A DNA stretch of 6,591 bases from Desulfobacteraceae bacterium (GTDB lineage: Bacteria; Desulfobacterota; Desulfobacteria; Desulfobacterales; Desulfosalsimonadaceae), in assembly GCA_021162325.1 (NCBI GenBank), contig JAGGYV010000225.1, positions 1 through 6,591 of the forward strand, written 5' to 3'. The notes beneath the pieces were generated by a model, which was given only the letters and a program-made list of their open reading frames with translations, was not told where the DNA came from and ran no database searches. Of this stretch, positions 1 to 5,824 are shown one piece after another. Position 1 is the first letter of the stretch. Each line of letters begins with the position of its first letter. Made by a program: the position numbers and the translations under genes.

Positions 1-360
1 CCGACACGGGGAGGATTCAGCAAATACAGCCCTAAACGGATTGATATGATGATCCGGGATATCACAGTGGCGGCATCTGACAAAATTAATCGGGGGTTGG
101 AGATTTTAAGTGTTCAGCCGGAAGGCACAACAGCGGACCTTGTTGCAGTAAAAGACCTTATCGATCAGGCAAGGTTTGTGGCACCAAATGGTATAAAAGC
201 CGGCGATATGACCCAAGGACAATGGAATGCTATCAATGAAAAACTTGAAACTATCGAAAAGTTTCATCGCAATTGGGAAAATAATCGAGATGCGGATCTT
301 TTGAGGCAATCGGCAGAAATTTTTGAGGAGATTGCCAGGGGACTTGAAAAAACGATGTAA
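1..360 (+). CDS. C-terminal part of an unrecognised protein (partial at left edge)
   Basis: The frame is open from base 1 to the TAA at 358-360, so the methionines at 46 and 49 are probably internal and the true start lies outside the window. The visible 119 residues are polar and mostly helical in appearance: an N-terminal stretch with PKRIDMMIRD, a Gly/Pro-containing middle (VAPNGIKAGDM), then a charged C-terminal helix region rich in Glu, Lys and Asn ending EEIARGLEKTM. There is no signal peptide, membrane segment or catalytic motif in the visible part. It ends 22 bases before a sulfatase remnant on the same strand, so the two may once have been cotranscribed. I do not recognise the family. 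A separate small gene starting at 46 is possible but less likely, because no clear ribosome binding site precedes that ATG. Confidence 0.6.
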   Translation, partial: PTRGGFSKYSPKRIDMMIRDITVAASDKINRGLEILSVQPEGTTADLVAVKDLIDQARFVAPNGIKAGDMTQGQWNAINEKLETIEKFHRNWENNRDADLLRQSAEIFEEIARGLEKTM

Positions 361-370
361 TTATCTCTTT

Positions 371-376
371 GGGGGG
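371..376 (+). promoter_or_regulatory. Ribosome binding site that sets the sulfatase-fragment start
   Basis: A run of six G lies six bases before the ATG at 383. It supports starting the sulfatase remnant there rather than at an in-frame ATG at 323, which would add 20 non-signal-like residues overlapping the previous gene. Confidence 0.5.
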
Positions 377-382
377 TATGTT

Positions 383-604
383 ATGAAAAACAAGCAGACG
401 CAAATAACCCGTCGAAAATTTATAGAGTTGGGTGCCGTAGGAGTTGCAGGTCTGGCGTTTGGAACAGGTCTGCCGGGATGCGCTAAACCTTCTCATCCTA
501 AAGTGAAACTTATCCCCTTGTCTGAAAGACCCATCGCAGACCTCACTAAAAAACCCAATATTATTTTTCTTCTTTCAGATCAGCACCGACATGATGCCAT
601 GTGA
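383..604 (+). pseudogene. Truncated type I sulfatase (Tat lipoprotein signal plus first metal-binding motif only)
   Basis: Only 73 residues remain of a family usually about 450-550 residues long. Residues 9-14 (TRRKFI) form a twin-arginine motif, followed by a Gly/Ala-rich hydrophobic segment (16-30) and a lipobox LPGC with Cys33, so the parent was a folded lipoprotein exported by Tat. Residues 57-73 (KPNIIFLLSDQHRHDAM) are the typical N-terminal strand of alkaline-phosphatase-fold sulfatases; Asp66-Gln67 match the first calcium-ligand pair. The frame then hits TGA and TAA in tandem (602-607). The active-site C/S-x-P-x-R sequence and all later metal ligands are absent, and no sulfatase-like sequence appears in the other forward frames after 604. 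The product cannot be catalytic. The parent would have hydrolysed sulfate esters (or related esters) at the cell surface. Family assignment is strong; the cause of truncation is unknown. Confidence 0.85.
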
Positions 605-679
605 TAAGAAGTCGTTGAGAACTGACGAAAGATTGCCTATTCTTTGGTGTTCATGCAAAAAATAGTTGATTCCGTGTAA

Positions 680-700
680 ATTGGAAGCTATGGTTCCAAT
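680..700. promoter_or_regulatory. 7-bp inverted repeat abutting the ATPase start codon
   Basis: ATTGGAA (680-686) and TTCCAAT (694-700) form a perfect inverted repeat around a 7-base centre, ending exactly one base before the ATG at 701. It contains the only Shine-Dalgarno-like bases nearby (GGAAG, 683-687). It could be an operator, or an RNA hairpin masking the ribosome binding site of the ATPase gene. The functional reading is inference. Confidence 0.35.
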
Positions 701-1870
701 ATGAATACTTATATTAATCGAATAGTAACCGAAAAAATCACTCGTAAGTTAAAAACCACACCGGTGACAGCGTTACTCGGTCCGAGGCAGTGTGGTAAAT
801 CAACCCTTGCCAAGGCACTTATTTCAGAAATTAAAAATGCCATTTATCTTGATCTGGAACGAACATCAGACCTTAATAAGTTGCAGGACCCGGAAAGATT
901 TTTTAGGTTTAATGCCGATAAATTAATTTGCCTGGATGAAATCCAGCGGATGCCGGAAATTTTTCCACTCCTGCGGGCCATTGTTGATGAAGACAATCGC
1001 AACGGCCGGTTCATGGTACTTGGATCATCTTCGCCTGATTTATTAAAACAGACATCGGAGTCCCTTGCGGGCAGAATATCGTTTATAGAGCTTACACCGT
1101 TTCTGGGCAAGGAGATAGAAGACAATTATTGCACCGGCAAACTGGAGGAACTCTGGTTGCGTGGCGGTTTTCCGCGCAGCTTTCTTGCACCGGACGGAAA
1201 GGAAAGTTTTGAATGGCGTCTTGATTTTATCAGAACCTTCCTTGAACGTGACATTCCACAGTTTGGATTCAATATTCCGGCCAGGAGACTTGAACGGTTC
1301 TGGACCATGTGCGCCCATTTACAAGGGCAGTTGCTCAACGCATCAAAACTCGGAGAATCCTTAGGCGTTAGCCATCATACGGTTCGTTCTTATATGGATA
1401 TTTTAGAGCAGACTTTTGTGTTAAGGGTGTTAAAACCATTTGAAGCCAACTTAAAAAAAAGGCTTATAAAATCGCCGAAAGTGTATATCCGGGACACAGG
1501 GCTTTTGCATACGCTTTTAGGACTTGAAACCCATAACGATTTGTTGGGGCATCCTGTTTACGGGGGATCATGGGAAAGTTTTGCAATTGAAAACATTCTC
1601 TCACTTGTTCCAGGCTGGAGTTCATCTTTTTTCCGTACGGCTTCAGGAAATGAGATTGATCTTATTTTGGAGAGAGGCGATAGAAGAATTGCGATTGAAT
1701 GTAAAGTCTCAACTGCACCGAGCGTTGGCAGGGGCTTCTGGAGTGCCCTTGGTGATCTTGGAAATCCGCCTGCCTGGATTATTGCGCCGGTGAAAGATGT
1801 CTATCCCATAAAAAAGAATGTCATGGTTTCTTCGATTCATGATTTTATTAATCACATGCATGGGATCTGA
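701..1870 (+). CDS. AAA_14/DUF4143-type P-loop ATPase with PD-(D/E)xK-like C-terminal domain
   Basis: A complete 389-residue protein, a normal length for this family. Residues 27-35 (GPRQCGKST) are the Walker A loop. Walker B is LICLDE (75-80), with Asp79-Glu80 followed by IQRMPE. A sensor-like strand VLGSSS (106-111) precedes SLAGR (121-125), a family hallmark. Residues about 210-245 look like a winged helix (SLGVSHHTVRSYMDILE). The C-terminal DUF4143 region has GSWESF (289-294), GNEIDL (316-321) and IECK (332-335); Glu318/Asp320 and Glu333-x-Lys335 fit a PD-(D/E)xK nuclease-fold core. The protein is probably a cytoplasmic, DNA-associated ATPase, but its cellular role is not established for the family, whose members are often multicopy and sporadically distributed. 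No signal peptide is seen. It lies between a broken sulfatase and an unrelated efflux operon, which suggests it arrived as an independent gene. Confidence 0.9.
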   Translation: MNTYINRIVTEKITRKLKTTPVTALLGPRQCGKSTLAKALISEIKNAIYLDLERTSDLNKLQDPERFFRFNADKLICLDEIQRMPEIFPLLRAIVDEDNRNGRFMVLGSSSPDLLKQTSESLAGRISFIELTPFLGKEIEDNYCTGKLEELWLRGGFPRSFLAPDGKESFEWRLDFIRTFLERDIPQFGFNIPARRLERFWTMCAHLQGQLLNASKLGESLGVSHHTVRSYMDILEQTFVLRVLKPFEANLKKRLIKSPKVYIRDTGLLHTLLGLETHNDLLGHPVYGGSWESFAIENILSLVPGWSSSFFRTASGNEIDLILERGDRRIAIECKVSTAPSVGRGFWSALGDLGNPPAWIIAPVKDVYPIKKNVMVSSIHDFINHMHGI

Positions 1871-1900
1871 AAGCGTTGTCGGATATGAATCATTTTTTTT
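1834..1900 (+). terminator. Possible weak terminator at the end of the ATPase gene
   Basis: GATTCAT (1834-1840) pairs with ATGAATC (1885-1891), and the right arm runs through one A into eight T residues (1893-1900). The loop is 44 bases long and the stem is AT-rich, so this is a poor intrinsic terminator. The T-run directly after the arm is the main reason to record it. Confidence 0.2.
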
Positions 1901-1929
1901 CAGATGGCAAAGGGAGGAGACTCATACTG

Positions 1930-1968
1930 ATGGGTGTGGATTTCTTTCAGGAGGTAGTCGGTCTGTAG
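1930..1968 (+). CDS. Possible 12-residue leader peptide ahead of the efflux operon
   Basis: An ATG at 1930 follows a strong purine-rich Shine-Dalgarno (AGGGAGGAG, starting at 1911) about 10-11 bases upstream. It encodes MGVDFFQEVVGL and stops at TAG 1966-1968. The next base begins the ATG at 1969, the upstream candidate start of the channel gene. A second Shine-Dalgarno (AGGAGGT, 1949-1955) lies inside this small frame. The arrangement could couple ribosome traffic to translation of the channel gene. There is no conservation evidence, and a chance ORF is a fair alternative. Confidence 0.25.
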   Translation: MGVDFFQEVVGL

Positions 1969-2019
1969 ATGCGATTGTGTCTCGTCAAGGATGAAATAGT
2001 AAATTCAGGGAAATATTTC

Positions 2020-4449
2020 ATGAAAGCAAAATGTTGCGGAAAATATATATCGGGTGAAATCTTTATTTTACTCATTGTGTGGGTGTTTTTCCTATTATTG
2101 CAAATTATTCAACCTGTGGCAGCCGAAGCAGCCGAAGCAGCCGAAGCAGCCGAAGCAGCCGAAGAAGTCCGAATAGGTATCCTTTTTGATATCCAGAAAA
2201 AGGATCGCCATATATTTTTAGAGCAGCTAAGGCAGGAAGTGACCTCTCTTCTCGGCAACAAGTACGACATTGCAATTCCTTTAGAGAAGATAAAGACAGC
2301 ATCATGGTCCCGCCAAAGCATCTTGCAAGCGTATGAATCGTTAGCAGCTGATGACAGCGTGGATATCATCGTTTCCGTTGGGGCGTTTAATGCGGCGGTT
2401 CTTAGCAATCTTTCAGCTTTTTCGAAGCCGCTGATTCTCCTGGGCATAATGGACTATGCGTTGCAGCAAGTGCCGATAACCAAAGAGAAAAAATCCGGCA
2501 TTCATAACCTTACCTATATTTTATTTCCTCATGATTTTGAAAATGTTTTTAATGACTTTTACGATATTTTCCCTTTTAAAAAATTAACGGTCATCATTGA
2601 CAAAAAGCTTTTGTCTCTTATTCCGGGTGCGGATGAAAAATTTAAGGCAATTGCTGCTGGTAAAGGTGTTGAATATCAAATAGCGGCCTATGATGCCGGA
2701 ATAGACGATGTCATCGGGAGTTTCCCGCCTGATACGGACGCCGTGTTACTGGCTGGACTGCCTCGCATGCCGGATGCGGAAAGGCAAAAGCTGATCGACC
2801 ATATTAATTATTTGCGATTGCCGAGCTATGGTTTTCGAGGCGTCTATGATGTCAAACTTGGCGTTTTGGCCGGTTCCGCTCCGGAAACAAATATGCAGAA
2901 AATTACCCGGAGAATTGCCTTAAATATTGAAAAGATTCTGGCTGGATTGGCGCCGGCAAATTTTTCGACTTTGCTTACTTTCGAAAAACGTTTGACGCTC
3001 AATATGGAGACTGCCAGGAAAATTGATTTTTCTCCAAAATGGGCAACCCTGGCGGGTGCGGAACTGATCAATGAGGAGATCGCAGGCAGTGATCGCGTAC
3101 TTGACTTTGGGAAAATCGTTCACGAATCCTTGGCTTCCAACCTGACGCTTCACATCGAAGCGCAGACGGTTAATTCGGCTGTGGAGGATGTGTCAAAAGC
3201 CAGGTCAGGCCTGCTGCCGTCTTTGAATGCGTCAGCCACAGCAACAAAAATTGATGAAGACAGCGCTGGTTTACAGGCTGAAGAGATGACAAGCGGGGCG
3301 TTGACGCTTAACCAGGTTGTCTACTCCGACCAGATTTGGACAAACCTTGCAGTGAAAAAATATTTATTGAGCTCCGCCGAGTCAAAGCATTATGAAGTTT
3401 TGCTCAATACAGTTCTGGACGCCGGTGTCAATTATCTTGATATCCTGCGCAGCAAAACAAACCAACGCATCCGGAAAAATTATCTTAATCTTGTGAAACG
3501 CAATTATGAGATCGCGGAATTCCGCGAAAGAGTCGGTTATTCAGGGGCCGCAGACGTATATCGCTGGAAAAGCGAACTTGCCACTTCCACGAGTGACCTC
3601 CTGTCGGCCCAAAACAATGTCAGAATTGCCAAGATGCGGTTGAATGAATTCCTGTTGAGACCGATTGATGAAGAATTTGTTGTCAAGGATATCGAATTAA
3701 CGGAACAACTTTTTCAGCGGTATGGCGGGGACGAAATCCGCAGGTCTGTTGATACCCCAAAGTCACTTGATTTGCTGACTGATTTTCTGGTAATTGAAGC
3801 AAAAAATAATTTACCTGAGATTAACCAGTTGCAGGAGGCCATTGCAGCTCAAAAGCGTATTCTTAGCGCTAACAAGAGAAAACGATTTATACCGGTAGTC
3901 AATCTTCAGTCAGAGGCAGATTATGTTTTTTCAAGGGAAGGAGAAGGCTCTGATGTGGCGTCCGGCAATGACACAGGCTGGAGTATAAGCCTTAATGCCT
4001 CCTGGCCGCTTTTTGAGGGCGGGGGAATCAGTGCAGACGTTCGGCGGGCTTTGTCGGAAAAGGAGAAATTGCAAAAACAGCTTCATGACACGACTCGCAA
4101 AATAGAATTAAACGTGAGAAGCGTCATCCTTGACCTGCGCGTTAAATCGGCAAATCTCCGGCTCACAAAAGAGGCGGCTGAAGCGGCAGACAAAAACTTT
4201 GAATTGGTCCAGGATTCTTACTCAAAAGGGGCTGTCTCCATCGTCAACCTGCTTGACGCACAGAATGCCGCCCTGGCGGCAAATCAATCGGCGGCCAACT
4301 CAGTCTATGAATATTTTATCAGTCTGCTGGATGTTGAGAGAAGCTTTGACGGCTTTGCAGTTATTACGCCACTGAAAGAACAGAAAGCTTTCTTTCATCG
4401 ATTTCAAGAATTTATGGCCAATAAAAAGGACGGACAGTTAACCCAATAA
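2020..4449 (+). CDS. Fusion of ABC-type substrate-binding domain and TolC-family outer-membrane efflux channel
   Basis: From the ATG at 2020 this is 809 residues, about 300-350 more than a usual TolC-family protein. That start follows AGGG (2007-2010) by nine bases and gives a proper signal peptide: basic n-region, hydrophobic core IFILLIVWVFFLLLQII, then QPVAA. An in-frame ATG at 1969 would add 17 residues before the signal. Residues 34-48 are five AAE repeats. Residues about 50-355 resemble the ABC_sub_bind type I periplasmic-binding fold: opening strand VRIGILFDI, a DIIVSVG strand, and a C-terminal part with RRIALNIEKILAGLAPANF and LTLNMETARKIDFSP. From about 362 a TolC module follows in two halves; the first contains NYEIAEFRERVGYSGAADVY near 495-514, and the second starts with WPLFEGGG (662-669) and includes SYSKGAVSIVNLLDAQNA. 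No lipobox is seen. The TolC half should trimerise as the exit duct for the downstream pump; the binding domain would face the periplasm. Its ligand is unknown. Confidence 0.9.
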   Translation: MKAKCCGKYISGEIFILLIVWVFFLLLQIIQPVAAEAAEAAEAAEAAEEVRIGILFDIQKKDRHIFLEQLRQEVTSLLGNKYDIAIPLEKIKTASWSRQSILQAYESLAADDSVDIIVSVGAFNAAVLSNLSAFSKPLILLGIMDYALQQVPITKEKKSGIHNLTYILFPHDFENVFNDFYDIFPFKKLTVIIDKKLLSLIPGADEKFKAIAAGKGVEYQIAAYDAGIDDVIGSFPPDTDAVLLAGLPRMPDAERQKLIDHINYLRLPSYGFRGVYDVKLGVLAGSAPETNMQKITRRIALNIEKILAGLAPANFSTLLTFEKRLTLNMETARKIDFSPKWATLAGAELINEEIAGSDRVLDFGKIVHESLASNLTLHIEAQTVNSAVEDVSKARSGLLPSLNASATATKIDEDSAGLQAEEMTSGALTLNQVVYSDQIWTNLAVKKYLLSSAESKHYEVLLNTVLDAGVNYLDILRSKTNQRIRKNYLNLVKRNYEIAEFRERVGYSGAADVYRWKSELATSTSDLLSAQNNVRIAKMRLNEFLLRPIDEEFVVKDIELTEQLFQRYGGDEIRRSVDTPKSLDLLTDFLVIEAKNNLPEINQLQEAIAAQKRILSANKRKRFIPVVNLQSEADYVFSREGEGSDVASGNDTGWSISLNASWPLFEGGGISADVRRALSEKEKLQKQLHDTTRKIELNVRSVILDLRVKSANLRLTKEAAEAADKNFELVQDSYSKGAVSIVNLLDAQNAALAANQSAANSVYEYFISLLDVERSFDGFAVITPLKEQKAFFHRFQEFMANKKDGQLTQ
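2119..2163 (+). repeat. Five perfect tandem copies of 9-bp GCAGCCGAA, coding (Ala-Ala-Glu)5
   Basis: Five identical units run in frame without a base change, followed by one more GAA codon. They lie directly after the hydrophobic core of the channel protein's signal peptide, so they overlap the likely signal peptidase site and form the start of the mature protein. Identity at third codon positions points to recent expansion by slippage. Copy number changes would keep the frame. Confidence 0.9.
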
Positions 4450-4463
4450 TGCGAGAGATAATA

Positions 4464-5555
4464 ATGAATAAAAAATTTAACAGCCTTTTTTCATTTTTCA
4501 TTTTGTGTATCTTGATTTTGCCCGGATGTTCCGGAAAGGTTGAAGAAAAAGAGGAAATACTCCGTCCGGTCCGATATCAGCCGATTCAAAAGAGTGACAT
4601 AAAAAAAACAAGGTCTTTTTCCGGTGTTTCTGCCGCCGCAACGGAAATGAAGTTGAGTTTCAGGATCAGCGGTGCTTTGGAAACCATTAATGTGAAGGTC
4701 GGTCAAAAGATTAACAAATCCGTAATGATTGCATCAATTGATGATTCAGATATCCGGATACAGTATGAAGAGGCAAAGGTCGCCATGCTCAATGCTGAAG
4801 TCCAGAAGGATAATGCAAAAGCAAATCTGGTGCGGGTCAGAGAACTGTATGAAAACAATAATGTGCCGCTCAGTGAATATGAAAATGCTAAAAATCAATA
4901 TGCTGCAGCCAGGGCGGAGCATGAATCGCGAATTAAAAAACTTGCTCTGCAAAAGAGCCAGTTAAGTTACAGCAAGCTTTTTTCACCTATGGCGGGTATT
5001 GTGTCGCAAGTCCCTGTTGAGAAAAATGAAAACGTAAATGCCGGCCAGGTGATTACACTTCTTACATCGGACAAAGATATAGAAGTTGAGGTTGGCATTC
5101 CTGAGGCCTATATCTCACAGATCAAAGCCGGTGATAGTGTCTCTGTTGCCTTTTCTTCCATTAGAGACATGTCTTTTCCGGGAACCGTTACAGAGGTTTC
5201 TTATGTTGCTTCAGGTGCCTCTACTTATCCGGTCAGAGTCAGGCTCGAAAAATCGGCCGACGATATCCGTCCGGGAATGCCGGCCAACGTAGAATTTACC
5301 TTCTTTTCGGAGCATGAAGGGAGCTTGATCGCACCGAGTAATGCGGTAGCTGAAGATCAACAGGGAAATTATGTTTTTATTGTGACGGAAGGACCGGAAA
5401 AAGACACGGCTACGGTTAATTGGAGGAAGGTGCGTGTCGGAAAACTGACGAATGAAGGGTTTATCGTGTTAGATGGGGTAGAAGAAGGGGAACTGATCGT
5501 TATTTCCGGGATTAGCAAGATAACTGACGGTATGAAAGTCAGATTTTTGAAGTAA
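4464..5555 (+). CDS. RND efflux periplasmic adaptor lipoprotein (HlyD/AcrA membrane-fusion family)
   Basis: This adaptor bridges the inner-membrane pump and the TolC-like channel. I choose the ATG at 4464 (363 residues) because it puts a basic n-region directly before the hydrophobic core and the lipobox LPGC (19-22); Cys22 would be lipidated. The upstream ATG at 4449 overlaps the channel gene's TAA by one base (TAATG) and would add only five residues, so coupling to the channel gene is likely either way. Layout: first half of the lipoyl/barrel-sandwich domain around 62-95 (ISGALETINVKVGQKI), an alpha-helical coiled-coil hairpin about 95-165 rich in Ala, Glu and Lys, second lipoyl half with SYSKLFSPMAGIVSQVPV from 168, beta-barrel about 205-278 containing IKAGDSVSVAF and RPGMPANVEF, then a membrane-proximal domain to the C-terminus. 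Length and order are normal for the family. The substrate cannot be read from the sequence. Confidence 0.93.
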   Translation: MNKKFNSLFSFFILCILILPGCSGKVEEKEEILRPVRYQPIQKSDIKKTRSFSGVSAAATEMKLSFRISGALETINVKVGQKINKSVMIASIDDSDIRIQYEEAKVAMLNAEVQKDNAKANLVRVRELYENNNVPLSEYENAKNQYAAARAEHESRIKKLALQKSQLSYSKLFSPMAGIVSQVPVEKNENVNAGQVITLLTSDKDIEVEVGIPEAYISQIKAGDSVSVAFSSIRDMSFPGTVTEVSYVASGASTYPVRVRLEKSADDIRPGMPANVEFTFFSEHEGSLIAPSNAVAEDQQGNYVFIVTEGPEKDTATVNWRKVRVGKLTNEGFIVLDGVEEGELIVISGISKITDGMKVRFLK

Positions 5556-5567
5556 ATAAGCAATGTT

Positions 5568-5577
5568 ATCAAAATTG
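5568..5577 (+). repeat. Left copy of a 10-bp direct repeat ATCAAAATTG
   Basis: Identical to 5801-5810. The two copies bracket 223 bp of the adaptor-pump intergenic region, including the hairpin element and the second inverted repeat. They may be a target-site duplication or a recombination remnant; chance is not excluded in AT-rich sequence. Confidence 0.45.
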
Positions 5578-5610
5578 ACAGTGTGATTTCAATAAATCCG
5601 GGGTGTAAAT

Positions 5611-5620
5611 GTGAATTCAC
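5611..5620. promoter_or_regulatory. Perfect 10-bp palindrome GTGAATTCAC
   Basis: A self-complementary decamer in the adaptor-pump gap, 10 bases left of the hairpin element. It could be a dimeric regulator's half-site pair, but nothing else supports a binding site. Recorded as structure only. Confidence 0.2.
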
Positions 5621-5629
5621 GTACAACCT

Positions 5630-5711
5630 ATGTAGCGGAAGGCTTTAGCCTTCCAATTTTCCATGACCTGAAGCTCACGGTTTTATGGAGGTCTAAAGAC
5701 CTCCGCTACAT
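5630..5711. repeat. REP/MITE-like element: two inverted hairpin arms around a 30-bp centre
   Basis: The left arm (5631-5655) and the reverse complement of the right arm (5686-5710) match at 21 of 25 positions and share the outer end TGTAGCGGA; one extra A/T pair extends the ends to 5630 and 5711. Each arm is also a hairpin: GGAAGGCT-TT-AGCCTTCC on the left and GGAGGTCT-AA-AGACCTCC on the right. The four differences form two compensatory base-pair swaps (A-T to G-C, and G-C to T-A), so both stems stay perfect. This is the form of REP or miniature inverted-repeat elements, which in other bacteria are mobilised by RAYT or other transposases. No transposase is in the window. No obvious short target duplication directly flanks the ends. 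Confidence 0.75.
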
Positions 5712-5737
5712 CGTCCGAGCTTATTGAGAAGTTACAA

Positions 5738-5767
5738 TTGACACACTTGTAAAAAACTTTTCATGAT
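5738..5767 (+). promoter_or_regulatory. Candidate promoter for the RND pump gene
   Basis: TTGACA (5738-5743) is a perfect -35 box. CATGAT (5762-5767), 18 bases downstream, matches four of six -10 positions. The -10 would lie in the left arm and loop edge of the inverted repeat at 5749-5794. The pump ATG is 58 bases further on. The -10 is weak, so this is tentative. Confidence 0.3.
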
Positions 5768-5794
5768 GATTCGTTACCATGAAAAGCTTTTTAC
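5749..5794. promoter_or_regulatory. 17-bp imperfect inverted repeat upstream of the RND pump gene
   Basis: GTAAAAAACTTTTCATG (5749-5765) and CATGAAAAGCTTTTTAC (5778-5794) are inverted repeats with one mismatch, which becomes a wobble pair in RNA, around a 12-base loop. The stem is AT-rich and not followed by a T-run, so it is a poor terminator. Its place 30 bases before the pump start suits an operator or an RNA stability or attenuation structure. The structure is seen; the role is inferred. Confidence 0.55.
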
Positions 5795-5800
5795 GACGCC

Positions 5801-5810
5801 ATCAAAATTG
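5801..5810 (+). repeat. Right copy of the 10-bp direct repeat ATCAAAATTG
   Basis: Pairs with 5568-5577. It lies 14 bases before the pump start codon, just left of its ribosome binding site. Confidence 0.45.
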
Positions 5811-5824
5811 TACATAGAGGCCGA

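Noticed and set aside
844..1338. Minus-strand open frames of 70-93 codons across the ATPase gene.
   Set aside because: They lie wholly inside a gene with clear Walker motifs, have no protein-like features, and are shadow frames.
1860..1994. A 44-codon + strand frame overlapping the ATPase end and running into the channel leader.
   Set aside because: No ribosome binding site before its ATG, an unconvincing composition (GGSRS, FFF) and overlap with stronger start signals; probably chance.
2105..2447. Long minus-strand frames rich in Leu-Arg or Ala-Ser repeats opposite the channel's signal region.
   Set aside because: They are antisense readings of the GCAGCCGAA repeat; the + strand frame has a signal peptide and domain homology.
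3512..3527. A perfect 16-bp palindrome, TCGCGGAATTCCGCGA, inside the channel gene.
   Set aside because: It encodes the conserved AEFRE part of the TolC helix, so protein constraint plus chance is enough; roughly 0.1 such palindromes are expected in a window this size.
5575..5580. A TTGACA box just after the adaptor gene.
   Set aside because: No acceptable -10 hexamer at 16-18 bases; the sequence there is tccgggg-like.
5556..5824. The possibility of a small gene or CRISPR array in the adaptor-pump gap.
   Set aside because: No frame with a ribosome binding site is seen, and the repeats are inverted hairpins or a single pair of decamers, not regularly spaced direct repeats.
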